A stretch of 64,000 nucleotides of DNA from Flavobacteriales bacterium (GCA_947448135.1 CANFLZ010000004.1:1-64000), one strand, 5' to 3'. Shown: positions 15,917-25,019, counted from the first letter of the stretch. Program-made: numbers and translations. Notes: generated by a model not told the origin, from the sequence alone.

Positions 15917-17242
15917 ATGGCACAGATTGAATTACTACTTCCCAAAATGGGAGAGAGTGTTGCGGAAGCAACCATTATCAAGTGGGTAAAAAGCGAAGGC
16001 GAGGCTGTCAAAGCCGACGAGCCTATAATTGAAATTGCTACTGATAAGGTAGACAGTGAGGTCCCATCTCCAGAAGATGGAGTCTTGTTGAAATGCTTGG
16101 TCAAAGAAGGTGATGTTGTGCAAGTGGGTCAGCCCATTGCCATCATTCAAACCGGCGCGGCTGAAGCACCTGTAGTTGCGGTAGCTCCTGTTGCTGCAAC
16201 CACTGCACCAGCAGCAGTCCCTATGGCTGATATTCCTTTTGTTCCAGCTGCTGAAGCGTCTGCACCAATTGTTTCTGGCGATCGCTTTTATTCTCCTTTG
16301 GTGAAAAATATGGCCAAGTCAGAAGGGATTACTCAGGCAGAATTGGATGCAATTCCAGGAACTGGGCAAGGTGGACGTGTCACCAAGGATGATTTGAAAA
16401 ACTATTTATCTACCCGTGGTCAGAAGCCAGCGGTTAGTGCACCAGCCCCTGTAGCAACTGCTCCTAGCGCGCCAGCTCCTGAAGCAGCTCCTGCTAAGGA
16501 AGCACCTAAGAAAGCTTCGATCAGTGTGAATGGTAATGATGAGATTGTTCAAATGGACCGTATGCGCAAGTTGATTGCGGATCACATGGTCATGAGCAAA
16601 CATGTGTCTCCTCACGTAACCAGTTATGTGGAGGCAGATATGACCAATGTGGTGATGTGGAGAGAGAAAGTGAAGAAGAGTTTTGAGACGAAAGAAAAAA
16701 CAAAATTGACATTTACGCCTATATTTATCGAAGCAGTAGCCAAGGCTATCAAAGATTTCCCTGGAGTCAACGCTTCAGTGGATGGTGATAAAATTATTTT
16801 ACGCGGGGATATCAATATCGGTATGGCAACAGCATTGCCTTCAGGAAACTTGATTGTACCCGTTATCAAAAATGCGGATCAATTGAATTTAGTGGGTATA
16901 GCCAAGAAGGTAAATGACTTGGCTGATCGCGCTAGAAACAACAAACTTTCTCCCGACGAAATTCAAGGTGGAACCTACACCTTGACCAACGTAGGTTCGT
17001 TTGGAAACGTGATGGGAACCCCCATTATCAATCAACCTCAAGTAGCAATATTGGCTGTTGGTGCCATTCGCAAAAAGCCGGCGGTAATCGAAACTCCAGC
17101 TGGAGATTTTATTGGAATCCGTCACATGATGTTCTTATCTCACAGCTATGATCACAGAATTGTCGACGGTGCTTTGGGTGGAATGTTTGTAAGACGCGTT
17201 GCAGATTATTTGGAAAATTGGGATGTAAATCGCGATATTTGA
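15917..17242 (+). CDS. 2-oxo acid dehydrogenase E2 (dihydrolipoyl acyltransferase)
   Basis: The 441-residue protein has an N-terminal lipoyl domain with the lipoylated lysine in T-D-K-V-D-S-E-V (residue 44), then an Ala/Pro-rich linker. The E1/E3-binding domain is near 120-160 (S-P-L-V-x-x-x-A-K, ending G-R-V-T-K-D-D-L), followed by a second Ala/Pro linker. The catalytic domain ends in S-H-S-Y-D-H-R-I-V-D-G-A. The lipoyl and catalytic motifs resemble branched-chain or general acyltransferases more than SucB, so it may not be the partner of the SucA in this window. It probably forms its own transcript. Confidence 0.9.
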   Translation: MAQIELLLPKMGESVAEATIIKWVKSEGEAVKADEPIIEIATDKVDSEVPSPEDGVLLKCLVKEGDVVQVGQPIAIIQTGAAEAPVVAVAPVAATTAPAAVPMADIPFVPAAEASAPIVSGDRFYSPLVKNMAKSEGITQAELDAIPGTGQGGRVTKDDLKNYLSTRGQKPAVSAPAPVATAPSAPAPEAAPAKEAPKKASISVNGNDEIVQMDRMRKLIADHMVMSKHVSPHVTSYVEADMTNVVMWREKVKKSFETKEKTKLTFTPIFIEAVAKAIKDFPGVNASVDGDKIILRGDINIGMATALPSGNLIVPVIKNADQLNLVGIAKKVNDLADRARNNKLSPDEIQGGTYTLTNVGSFGNVMGTPIINQPQVAILAVGAIRKKPAVIETPAGDFIGIRHMMFLSHSYDHRIVDGALGGMFVRRVADYLENWDVNRDI

Positions 17243-17267
17243 GTGAATTAACACAAAAACAATCCTT

Positions 17268-19520
17268 ATGGATATTTTAAAAAGAATCATATTTTCAATC
17301 ATTTTGACCGTAGTTGCTCTTGGCGCTACAGCGCAAAAGGAGTCTCCGGCTAGCTTCGAAGAAGCCAACACTTTGATTGAAGAGAAGCTCTGGGATCAAG
17401 CGGTTATCGAGTGGACCAAACTTTTGGTGAAGAAGCCATTGAATGCCAATTATCACTACAAATTGGGAATGTGCTTGTTGCAAACCAAGGACAAAAAAGA
17501 TGCGTTGGAACATTTGGAAACGGCATGCGGTTCTGGTAAATTCTCAAAGAATTATGATCCTTATGATGATGCGGAGGAGTTAGCGCCATTTGAAGCCTTG
17601 GCCTATTTGGCAAAAGCGCAACACCTGAATAACAAGCCAGAAGATGCCTTGGATTCCTATGAATTATTGAAATCGAAACTGCCAGCTAAACATATTTTAA
17701 TGGCTGACCTTCCTCGTCAACAAGAGATGTGTGAGGAAGCCAAGTTGCAATTGAAATCTCCAAAGAACCATAAAATTGTAAGCTTAGGAGCTGGAATTAA
17801 TACAGAGTTCAAGGACTTCAATGCGGTAGCGCCAAAGGATTTGAGCATGTTGTTTTTTAGTTCCAATCGTGAGCGTGCGGATTCGAGTAATGCAAGATAT
17901 GTTGATCCAGAAACCATGGAGTATTTGGATGACATGTACATGAGTTTCAAAGGGGCAGGTATCAAATGGGGTGCTCCAGAACTATTGAATATCAATGCAA
18001 GCGTATCTGATCGTGTATGTGCTGTTTCTGCTGATGGGCACACTTTGTTCATCGCCAGAGGTCCACGCGATGATTCTGAATTTTTAATGTCGCTTTTGGT
18101 CGGTGAGACATGGATTGATCCCATTCCATTGAGCTCCACCATCAATTCGTCTTTCCAAGAAATGGACATGACAGTGACACCCGACGGAAAAACCATCTAT
18201 TTCTCGAGCAATCGTCCCAATGGATTGGGAGGATTTGATTTGTATCGTTCGACTTTACAAAAGAATGGAGAATGGTCAGAGCCTGAAAATTTGGGTGAGT
18301 TGGTGAATACAAAATACAATGAGTTGTCACCTTCAATTGGTGGAAATGGAAAGATCTTGTATTTCTCCTCTGAAGGTCACAACACGATGGGAGGATATGA
18401 TTTATTCTCTTCTCGCATTGAGAAAAAAGGAGTTTTGGGCAATGCAGTAAACGTTGGTTATCCATTGTCTACTACTGACGATGATTATTATTTCCAAGCG
18501 ATTCCCGTTTCTAGAAAAGGATTCATTACCTCTTCTAAGATTGGAGGATTGGGCTTGCAAGATATCTACGAGGTGACTTTGGCTCGTGATCCAAATGAAG
18601 CTCCAGTTATCTTAAAAGGCAATGTGCAGTTGATGGCAGGCAAGACATTGCCAGCAGGATTGAAATTAATGGCCAAGGCTGAAGGAGAAGATTTGAAAGT
18701 AGAAGCCAATTTGGAAACGGCAGTGTTTGAAATGAAATTGCCGCCATGTGCCAATTACAAAGTGCAGGTAATGCAAGATAAATCTGTTTTGCACGAGTTT
18801 GCAGTGGAAGCTTGTTGTGATGAAAGTGTTATGACTTTGGAACATGAGTTTTACATCTTCCCGGTAACGAAGAAGCAACCAGCCAAGAATGATGTAGCCC
18901 AAACCAAGCCGGTTAAAACGGACAACGCTAAAGCATTAGAAGATGCAGCAAAGGCTGCGAAAAAGGCAGAGAAAGAAGCGAAGAAAGCCAAGGAGGAAGA
19001 AGAGAAGAAAGCACGTGAAGCAGCCAAGAAGGCAGAGAAAAAAGCCAAGGATGCTGCCAAAGAAGCGGAAGAAGTGGCTGATAAAATTGCCAAGGCGGAA
19101 AAGCAAGGATTGGCAGCCCGTCCAAAGCCTGCTGGTGCAAAAGAGAAGTTGGCGCCAACCCAATACTACTTTACCTATGGAATGTTCAAGGTTAATTTGG
19201 AAGACATGGGAATATTTGTCGAAGAAGTAGCGTTGTTGATTGAAAAAAGAGGATTGACTGAAATTGATATTTATGCGTCTTCTTCTAAAGTGCCACGTTC
19301 AAACAAGAAGAGCAATCAAGAATTGGCTGAACAACGCGCATCGGATGCCAAGGAAACAATTCGAAAAGAATTGGAGAGAATGGGTTATGTTGAGGGTATC
19401 CATTATAAGTTTAGAAAGATCTCTTGGGGTGTGAATGGTAAAGAGTTTGAGAACGATGCCAAGGAGAATCGAACGATCTATGAGAAGTCCCAATATGTGG
19501 AACTCACAGCAGAAGGATAA
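17268..19520 (+). CDS. PorE-like envelope protein: TPR, PD40 propeller, CRD, TolA-like helix, OmpA-like C-terminus
   Basis: The 750-residue protein has a signal peptide (residues 1-23, ending A-T-A-Q). TPR-like repeats span about 25-165. A PD40/WD40-like propeller follows at about 170-440, with blades such as T-P-D-G-K-T-I-Y-F-S-S-N-R-P. A carboxypeptidase-regulatory-like domain covers about 447-535 and a Lys/Ala/Glu-rich helix about 550-615. The last 120 residues are OmpA-like but diverged. This order resembles PorE of the type IX secretion system, which binds peptidoglycan, except for the TolA-like helix. Assignment to T9SS is inference. A terminator follows. Confidence 0.8.
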   Translation: MDILKRIIFSIILTVVALGATAQKESPASFEEANTLIEEKLWDQAVIEWTKLLVKKPLNANYHYKLGMCLLQTKDKKDALEHLETACGSGKFSKNYDPYDDAEELAPFEALAYLAKAQHLNNKPEDALDSYELLKSKLPAKHILMADLPRQQEMCEEAKLQLKSPKNHKIVSLGAGINTEFKDFNAVAPKDLSMLFFSSNRERADSSNARYVDPETMEYLDDMYMSFKGAGIKWGAPELLNINASVSDRVCAVSADGHTLFIARGPRDDSEFLMSLLVGETWIDPIPLSSTINSSFQEMDMTVTPDGKTIYFSSNRPNGLGGFDLYRSTLQKNGEWSEPENLGELVNTKYNELSPSIGGNGKILYFSSEGHNTMGGYDLFSSRIEKKGVLGNAVNVGYPLSTTDDDYYFQAIPVSRKGFITSSKIGGLGLQDIYEVTLARDPNEAPVILKGNVQLMAGKTLPAGLKLMAKAEGEDLKVEANLETAVFEMKLPPCANYKVQVMQDKSVLHEFAVEACCDESVMTLEHEFYIFPVTKKQPAKNDVAQTKPVKTDNAKALEDAAKAAKKAEKEAKKAKEEEEKKAREAAKKAEKKAKDAAKEAEEVADKIAKAEKQGLAARPKPAGAKEKLAPTQYYFTYGMFKVNLEDMGIFVEEVALLIEKRGLTEIDIYASSSKVPRSNKKSNQELAEQRASDAKETIRKELERMGYVEGIHYKFRKISWGVNGKEFENDAKENRTIYEKSQYVELTAEG

Positions 19521-19530
19521 TGAATAAAAG

Positions 19531-19556
19531 GCCCCCATTTCGGGGGCTATTTTTTG
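19531..19556 (+). terminator. Intrinsic terminator after the PorE-like gene, abutting the next gene
   Basis: A GCCCCC / GGGGGC stem (19531-19536, 19542-19547) with a 5-base loop is followed by TATTTTTTG. The U-tract ends three bases before the ATG of the exonuclease gene at 19560 and itself resembles a TAnnTTTG promoter box. Confidence 0.88.
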
Positions 19557-19559
19557 TGT

Positions 19560-20381
19560 ATGAAATATCAATTTAATTTAAAAAAACCACTGGCCTTTTT
19601 CGATTTGGAAACGACAGGTGTGGATGTTGGAAAGGATCGAATTGTTGAGCTGGCGATTGTCAAGGTAATGCCAAATGGGCAAGTACATCGCATGCCAGCA
19701 GAAGGACAAGAGCGGTTGATTTTTAATCCTGAAATGCCGATCCCAATTGAATCTTCTTTGATTCATGGGATATATACGGAGGATGTCAGAAACGCCCCCA
19801 CTTTTCGAGAGTTTGCTCCAAAGTTGTATCAGTTTCTTTTTGATTGTGATTTGGCTGGATTCAATTCCAACAAGTTTGATTTACCGTTGCTGGCTGAAGA
19901 ATTTTTAAGAGCGGGAATCGACTTTGATGTAGAAGGAAGAAACTTGATTGATGTGCAGGTTCTGTTTCACTTGATGGAACCTCGAAATTTATCAGCAGCA
20001 CTTCGTTTTTATACGGGTAAAACATTGGAAGATGCACATGAGGCAATGCCAGATGTAATTGCCACGGCAGATGTTTTGAATGCCATGATTGATCGCTATA
20101 AGGATGTTAAAATGACGTCTGATAATGGAGATTGGCTCCCCGTTCAGAATGACATGGAAGTCTTGCATCAAACCAGTGAACGTAGAAAAAAAGTGGATCT
20201 TGTCGGTCATATTGTTTTGAATGACAACAATGAGCCTTCTTTTAATTTTGGTAAACACCGCGGTAAAACTGTGGAGCAAGTCTTTCAAATGGAACCAGGG
20301 TATTATGGTTGGATGATGCAAGCAGATTTTCCTTTATATACCAAAAAGGTGTTGAAGCAATTGAAAGAGCAATATTCGTGA
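19560..20381 (+). CDS. DnaQ-like 3'-5' exonuclease with ExoX-type C-terminal domain
   Basis: The 273-residue protein starts with a DEDDh exonuclease domain: F-F-D-L-E-T-T-G near residue 15, the N-x(3)-F-D-L-P-L-L segment near 100, and the H-E-A-M-P-D histidine/aspartate motif near 161. The C-terminal 60 residues (F-N-F-G-K-H-R-G-K-T near 225, then P-G-Y-Y-G-W-M) match the small domain found at the end of ExoX-like exonucleases. It probably acts in DNA repair or trimming and is not an obvious PolIII epsilon. The ATG at 19560 is preferred to earlier codons in the terminator. It overlaps the next gene by four bases. Confidence 0.88.
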   Translation: MKYQFNLKKPLAFFDLETTGVDVGKDRIVELAIVKVMPNGQVHRMPAEGQERLIFNPEMPIPIESSLIHGIYTEDVRNAPTFREFAPKLYQFLFDCDLAGFNSNKFDLPLLAEEFLRAGIDFDVEGRNLIDVQVLFHLMEPRNLSAALRFYTGKTLEDAHEAMPDVIATADVLNAMIDRYKDVKMTSDNGDWLPVQNDMEVLHQTSERRKKVDLVGHIVLNDNNEPSFNFGKHRGKTVEQVFQMEPGYYGWMMQADFPLYTKKVLKQLKEQYS

Positions 20382-21466
20382 AGAGAAAAATAGTCGTTTT
20401 GGTTTCCAATGATCTGTCCTTCGACCGGCGAGTTGAGAAGACATGTGCATTGTGGTTTGATTCAGGATGGGAAGTAGAATTGGTAGGGGTGAAGAAAAGA
20501 CATAGCCAGCCCATCCATCGACCCTACAATACCAAACGACTCTCTACCTTTTTTTCCAAAGGCGCGGGTTTTTATGTGGTGTTGCAAATCCGACTTTTTT
20601 TTCTTTTGTTGTTCAAGAAAACAAACGTTGTGTGGTCCAATGATTTGGATACCCTCCTTCCTGCACACTTGATTTGCGCGATGCGCGGTATCGAATTGAT
20701 TTATGATAGCCATGAGTGGTATACTGAGGCGGAAGGTTTAACAGGCCGGCCATTCATCAAAGGAATTTGGAAACGAGTTGAAAAATTTTGTTTACCCGGT
20801 CTTCAGCGTTGTCTGACAGTAAATGAATCCATTGCCAAAATATACCGCGGTCTTTATCAAGTGGACATGCACGTGGTGCGCAATGTACCTACTCGATGGA
20901 AGAATGATTCTTCAGTAAAGATTCCATTGAATTCTGGTCCGAAAATTATTTTGCAAGGTGCCTATATCGATCCGGACAGAGGTGGCGAGGAGTTGGTTCA
21001 AGCCATGCAATATCTTCCAGAGATAACACTGTATGTCATTGGGTCAGGGAGAGCCATTCCAAGCATGCGAGCGATGGCTTCCAGCAATGTCATCTTTATG
21101 GATCGATTGCCCTATCAAGAGCTGATGTCGATAACTGCACGTTGTGATTTGGGTTTGAGTTTGGATAAGCCCAAACATGAAAATTATCGGTTGTCTTTGC
21201 CCAATAAATTGTTTGATTATTGGCAAGCTGGAATTCCAGTATTGGCCAGTCCAATGGTAGAGGTAGAGCGCACTTTGCAGCAACACGAGGCTGGTCAAAT
21301 ATTGCGAGATTGGGAACCTAAAGCTATGGCTGAGCAGATTCAGTCCATACTGAATAGTCCTCAATATGAAACATGGAAAAATAATGCGGCTTTAGCGGGA
21401 TCTAAGGAAGTTTGGGAGAATGAAGTAAAGGTGATTCAAACTTGGATCAAAGAGCTCAGTTGTTAG
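20378..21466 (+). CDS. Glycosyltransferase (GT4-like)
   Basis: The 362-residue protein starts V-L-V-S-N-D-L-S-F-D-R-R-V after a few residues, typical of bacterial GT4 enzymes with a GT-B fold. A D-S-H-E-W-Y segment lies near residue 112. The C-terminal half has L-S-L-P-N-K-L-F-D-Y-W-Q-A-G-I-P-V near 285, the nucleotide-sugar-binding region. I chose the GTG at 20378, which overlaps the stop of the exonuclease gene as GTGA. Upstream codons would extend far into that gene. Sugar and acceptor are unknown. It ends overlapping the convergent GT2 gene by 11 bp. Confidence 0.85.
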   Translation: MKRKIVVLVSNDLSFDRRVEKTCALWFDSGWEVELVGVKKRHSQPIHRPYNTKRLSTFFSKGAGFYVVLQIRLFFLLLFKKTNVVWSNDLDTLLPAHLICAMRGIELIYDSHEWYTEAEGLTGRPFIKGIWKRVEKFCLPGLQRCLTVNESIAKIYRGLYQVDMHVVRNVPTRWKNDSSVKIPLNSGPKIILQGAYIDPDRGGEELVQAMQYLPEITLYVIGSGRAIPSMRAMASSNVIFMDRLPYQELMSITARCDLGLSLDKPKHENYRLSLPNKLFDYWQAGIPVLASPMVEVERTLQQHEAGQILRDWEPKAMAEQIQSILNSPQYETWKNNAALAGSKEVWENEVKVIQTWIKELSC

Positions 21467-22187
21467 CGCTTTTAAGCCATTTCTTTATTTGGATCCAAGG
21501 AAAATTGAACCACAGTATTGGGCCAGAAAGTGTTTCTTTTTTCATTTCCCATTCCTCTTCATAAAGGCGAGCATTGAATTTTTTCGATATGCCATCAGCA
21601 TCGCACGCGCAAATCAGAAGAGAAGTTTCTAATCGTTTGAAATTGGATTGGTATAGTTTCAAATGGAATTGATAATCACCCAACACTTTCCACTTGGCGT
21701 CAAATTGAAAGAGGGTAAAGCAATCTCGGTGATACAAGCAGCTTTGTTGGTGTACTGCGTTTTTCCAATAAAGTTTTGGTCCAAAAGAAGAATGAAATCG
21801 ATTAGGCACCCATCTGCTTTGGATGTTTTGATTTAAGATATCACCGGTAATTATTTTGTATTTTGGAACAAAATCGTATTTCATTAAATTGGACAATACA
21901 TTTTCGTCTGCCAATTGGTCGTCGGCACCCATGAAATAAATCCACTCACCGTTGGCCTTTTCTAAGGCTTGATTGAAGGCGTCATAAATACCGATGTCAT
22001 TTTGTTGAATCCAAGTGATTTGATCCTGGTATTGACGGAGGATTTGAATGGTGGTGGGATCGGTAGAGTAATTGTCTTTTACAATCAATTGAACTTGTTT
22101 CATGGATTGATTAATGACCGATAAAATGGCGCGTTCTAAAAGTGCACCTGAATTATAACAGGCAATGATGACGCTGATGCGGTTCAT
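21456..22187 (-). CDS. Glycosyltransferase family 2
   Basis: The 243-residue protein begins I-S-V-I-I-A-C-Y-N-S-G, the GT2 nucleotide-binding start. It has N-D-I-G-I-Y-D-A-F-N near residue 80 and G-E-W-I-Y-F-M-G-A-D-D, the DxD metal site, near 100. There are no clear membrane segments. The ATG at 22187 overlaps the stop of the FtsE-like gene as ATGA, so it is translationally coupled to an ABC ATPase gene. Acceptor unknown; likely envelope glycan. Confidence 0.88.
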   Translation of the reverse strand: MNRISVIIACYNSGALLERAILSVINQSMKQVQLIVKDNYSTDPTTIQILRQYQDQITWIQQNDIGIYDAFNQALEKANGEWIYFMGADDQLADENVLSNLMKYDFVPKYKIITGDILNQNIQSRWVPNRFHSSFGPKLYWKNAVHQQSCLYHRDCFTLFQFDAKWKVLGDYQFHLKLYQSNFKRLETSLLICACDADGISKKFNARLYEEEWEMKKETLSGPILWFNFPWIQIKKWLKSANN

Positions 22188-22861
22188 CGGGGTTCGGCAC
22201 GTTTGATGGATTGACCTTGACATACCCAAACATCACCAACAAATCTTTGCATGGCAATGTAATCGTGTGAAGCCATCAATACAGCGGTTCCAGACTGTGA
22301 AATTTGATAAAGTAATTCGGTAATCTCCATGCTCATTTGCGGGTCGAGATTTCCTGTTGGTTCATCTGCAATGATCAAAGAAGGTGTATTCAATAATGCA
22401 CGAGCAATGGCAACACGCTGGCGTTCACCTCCGCTCAATTGGTGGGGCTTTTTATCCCCTTTGTCATGCAAGCCAACGCTTTCAAGAGAGGTTTCGATTC
22501 TGCTTTTCATGGCAGATTCAGCTTTCCAACCAGTGGCTTGAAGAACAAAGGCAAGATTTTCAAATACCGTACGGTCGTTCAAAAGCTCAAATTCCTGAAA
22601 TACGATTCCGATTTTTCTTCTCAAAAATGGGACTTCCTTGCGTTTGATGTTGAGCAAATTATAGCCACAGCATTCTGCATGTTGCGCCTGAATATCTTGG
22701 TCAGAATACAGCGTCTTTAAAAAACTGCTTTTACCGCTTCCACTTTTTCCAATGAGATAAACGAATTCTCCGGGCTGAATATCAAAATTCAAATCACTTA
22801 GAATAAGTGTTTTTCCATGAAAAATATTTCCGTTTGTAATCTGAACAATGGGTTGACTCAT
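22184..22861 (-). CDS. ftsE: FtsE-like cell-division ABC ATPase
   Basis: The 225-residue single ABC cassette has Walker A G-K-S-G-S-G-K-S-S near residue 38, Q-loop V-F-Q-E-F-E-L-L near 88, signature L-S-G-G-E-R-Q-R near 142 and Walker B L-I-I-A-D-E-P-T. The Q-loop and the D-R-T-V-F-E-N-L-A-F stretch are typical of FtsE, which with FtsX regulates peptidoglycan hydrolases at the septum. No ftsX is adjacent; a GT2 gene is coupled downstream instead. A LolD-like lipoprotein exporter ATPase is the main alternative. Confidence 0.78.
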   Translation of the reverse strand: MSQPIVQITNGNIFHGKTLILSDLNFDIQPGEFVYLIGKSGSGKSSFLKTLYSDQDIQAQHAECCGYNLLNIKRKEVPFLRRKIGIVFQEFELLNDRTVFENLAFVLQATGWKAESAMKSRIETSLESVGLHDKGDKKPHQLSGGERQRVAIARALLNTPSLIIADEPTGNLDPQMSMEITELLYQISQSGTAVLMASHDYIAMQRFVGDVWVCQGQSIKRAEPR

Positions 22862-22878
22862 GCTGTGAAATTATGCAT

Positions 22879-22914
22879 AAAAAAAGGGTCGTGCATTCGA
22901 GCGCGACCCTTTTT
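22879..22914 (-). terminator. Intrinsic terminator after the M16 peptidase operon
   Basis: A 9-bp stem with one T-G wobble, GGGTCGTGC (22886-22894) against GCGCGACCC (22901-22909), with a 6-base loop, is followed on the minus strand by seven T residues. It ends the transcript from 22934 and stands about 20 bases upstream of the ftsE-like start. Confidence 0.88.
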
Positions 22915-22933
22915 ATTGACAATGAATTTTCTA

Positions 22934-25006
22934 TTACTTCACCAAGTCTTTTTTCTTCATCTTGGCGTTTAAGATGATTTCGTTGATCACCACTTCCATC
23001 GATTGTCCAGCAGAAGAAGTCTTGATGCGAGAAGCAAATTTTATTCCTTCTACCTCTTTGTATTCTGTGTACAAGGTCTCAGAGGTAACCGTTTTATCAT
23101 CCTGCTTTTGAACACTTACAGATTTGATCTTCATTCCAGAAGCTACATCGTAATAGTCAGACGAAACTGTTCCGAAAGAATCTGTATTTTCAATGATGTA
23201 GGCGTCTTTACCATTCAACACTTCGATTCCCTTTAATACACTGGTTACTCCAAAATCTTTGGCGTGAAGTTCAGCCAATAAGTCGCATTGCATTTTGGCT
23301 TGTTGGATAGCAGCAGCATCGGCTTCTATGTTTTGTCCCATTTGAGACATCTTCAATTGCGTACCATCCCATGTTTGGATCATCATCGGATTTCCATTCA
23401 TGGACATGGTTACTTTCAATGCTTCGTTGGGGATGATTTTGGTATTCATGTCCAATTTGGCCATGCCTACATCCAACAATCCTTTTTGCTCAATAGAACG
23501 AATCTTTCCAATCTTGTCAGCACCGCCAATGGCGTTGATGTAATTGTTGACAACAGTCTCTGCTGTGATTCCTGCAGGTACTGGTTTCATCTCAACATAG
23601 ACCGTTCCATCAGGATTGAACTTCAAAATCTTTCCGTCTTTATCAAAAGGTAAAATCGTTTTCTCAATTTCTTTGTTTCCAACTACGGTGATGTATGCAT
23701 TGTTGGGCAACAAAATGCGAGAAGCGATATTCTTTACATCTTCTGCTGTGATGGCATTTAAGCGCTCCAAATAGGTTTCATAAAAATCTTTGGGCAAGTG
23801 ATAGCGTTCGATATTTTTTGCAAAGCGAGCGACAGTTTGTGGGCGTTCTAAAGAACGAGCAAATTGTCCAGTCATGATGTTTTTGACGATTTGTAAAGTT
23901 TTGTCATCCACCAACTCAGTGGTCAAACGACTGATTTCATACATCAACTGTGTGATAGAGCTATCGGTTACTTCATTACGAACACTGGCTGCAGCGCTAA
24001 AATATCCGATGTAGTCATCTGGAACAATCTCGGAATATGCTCCGTACGTGTAGGCTTTGTCTTCACGTAGATTTTGCATCAAGCGTGTTTGAAATCCACT
24101 ACCACCTAGGATGTTATTTAATACACTCGCAGCCAAAGCATCTTTGGTTGCTGGCAATAAATCTACAGGATAAGTAATATCAATAACAGATTGAACGGCG
24201 CCGGGCACAGGTACAAATACTACTTCGTTGGCTGCAGGATATTTGGGAGCGCGGAACTTCAATTTTGGAACATCGGCGCTTGCCCATGATCCAAAATATT
24301 TCTCGGCTTGTGCTTTGGCTTGGTCAACGGAAATGTCTCCTACGATAACCAAATATGAAACGTTGGGTTTGAAATAAGTGTTGTAGAAACCGACCAAATC
24401 TTCTCGGGTAATATTCTTCAAAGACTCTTCAGTTTGTTGTTCACCATAAGGATGATTTTTTCCGTACTTCACCATGTTCCCAATGCGAGACGAAATGGAG
24501 TTTGGATCCGTTTTTTCAGATGCCAAAGCACTGATTGCTTTCTTGCGATCTTTTTCTAATTCTGATTCAGGGAAAGATGGGTGCAACAACACGTCGTTCA
24601 TAATGTTCAACAATGTTTCGCTGTGTTTGGTCAAACAAGAACCATAGATTCCATCCGAACCCGTTGAGAATTGCGCCCCAATGAAATCAACTGCAGAGCT
24701 GATTTGATCTTTGGTTTTGGTTTCTGTTCCCGCGCTCATCAATGAACCAGCCATTGAAGTGTAGCCAGCCTTGTCACCTTCTTTGATGGGATCAATGTCC
24801 AATTGCAAAGAATAAGATACTGTTGGCAATTTGTGATTTTCTACAACAATGACTTTTAATCCATTGTTGAGCGTGAACAATTGGTAAGCACCAATTTGAA
24901 TTTTTGGAGCCGGTCCAGCAGCAGGTGCTTTGGAACGGTCAATTTTCTGCGCCATCATTCCCAATGAAAGGGTCATGAGGCAAATCGAAACGATATATTT
25001 TTTCAT
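22934..25006 (-). CDS. M16-family peptidase homologue without the zinc site, with a LolA-like C-terminal domain
   Basis: A signal peptide (M-K-K-Y-I-V..., ending M-A-Q) precedes two M16 domains. Where active enzymes have HxxEH this protein has G-Y-T-S-M-A-G-S-L-M (near residue 85), so it cannot bind catalytic zinc. It does have the R-E-D-K-A-Y-T-Y segment near 315, the R/Y substrate-binding pair of M16B partners. Residues about 490-690 (starting near N-N-Y-I-N-A-I-G-G) look like an outer-membrane-lipoprotein LolA-type domain. It follows the active M16 gene by 13 bases, so the two probably form a periplasmic heterodimer. Confidence 0.88.
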   Translation of the reverse strand: MKKYIVSICLMTLSLGMMAQKIDRSKAPAAGPAPKIQIGAYQLFTLNNGLKVIVVENHKLPTVSYSLQLDIDPIKEGDKAGYTSMAGSLMSAGTETKTKDQISSAVDFIGAQFSTGSDGIYGSCLTKHSETLLNIMNDVLLHPSFPESELEKDRKKAISALASEKTDPNSISSRIGNMVKYGKNHPYGEQQTEESLKNITREDLVGFYNTYFKPNVSYLVIVGDISVDQAKAQAEKYFGSWASADVPKLKFRAPKYPAANEVVFVPVPGAVQSVIDITYPVDLLPATKDALAASVLNNILGGSGFQTRLMQNLREDKAYTYGAYSEIVPDDYIGYFSAAASVRNEVTDSSITQLMYEISRLTTELVDDKTLQIVKNIMTGQFARSLERPQTVARFAKNIERYHLPKDFYETYLERLNAITAEDVKNIASRILLPNNAYITVVGNKEIEKTILPFDKDGKILKFNPDGTVYVEMKPVPAGITAETVVNNYINAIGGADKIGKIRSIEQKGLLDVGMAKLDMNTKIIPNEALKVTMSMNGNPMMIQTWDGTQLKMSQMGQNIEADAAAIQQAKMQCDLLAELHAKDFGVTSVLKGIEVLNGKDAYIIENTDSFGTVSSDYYDVASGMKIKSVSVQKQDDKTVTSETLYTEYKEVEGIKFASRIKTSSAGQSMEVVINEIILNAKMKKKDLVK

Positions 25007-25019
25007 GGAAATTTCAGTA

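Noticed and set aside
18936-19230. Several open reading frames on both strands across the Lys/Ala/Glu-rich stretch
   Set aside because: Biased codon composition of the real PorE-like gene leaves other frames open. None has start, motif or neighbour support.
20309-20377. Upstream start for the GT4-like gene inside the exonuclease gene
   Set aside because: The extra residues are unlike GT4 N-termini, and GTG at 20378 gives the usual start and a GTGA overlap.
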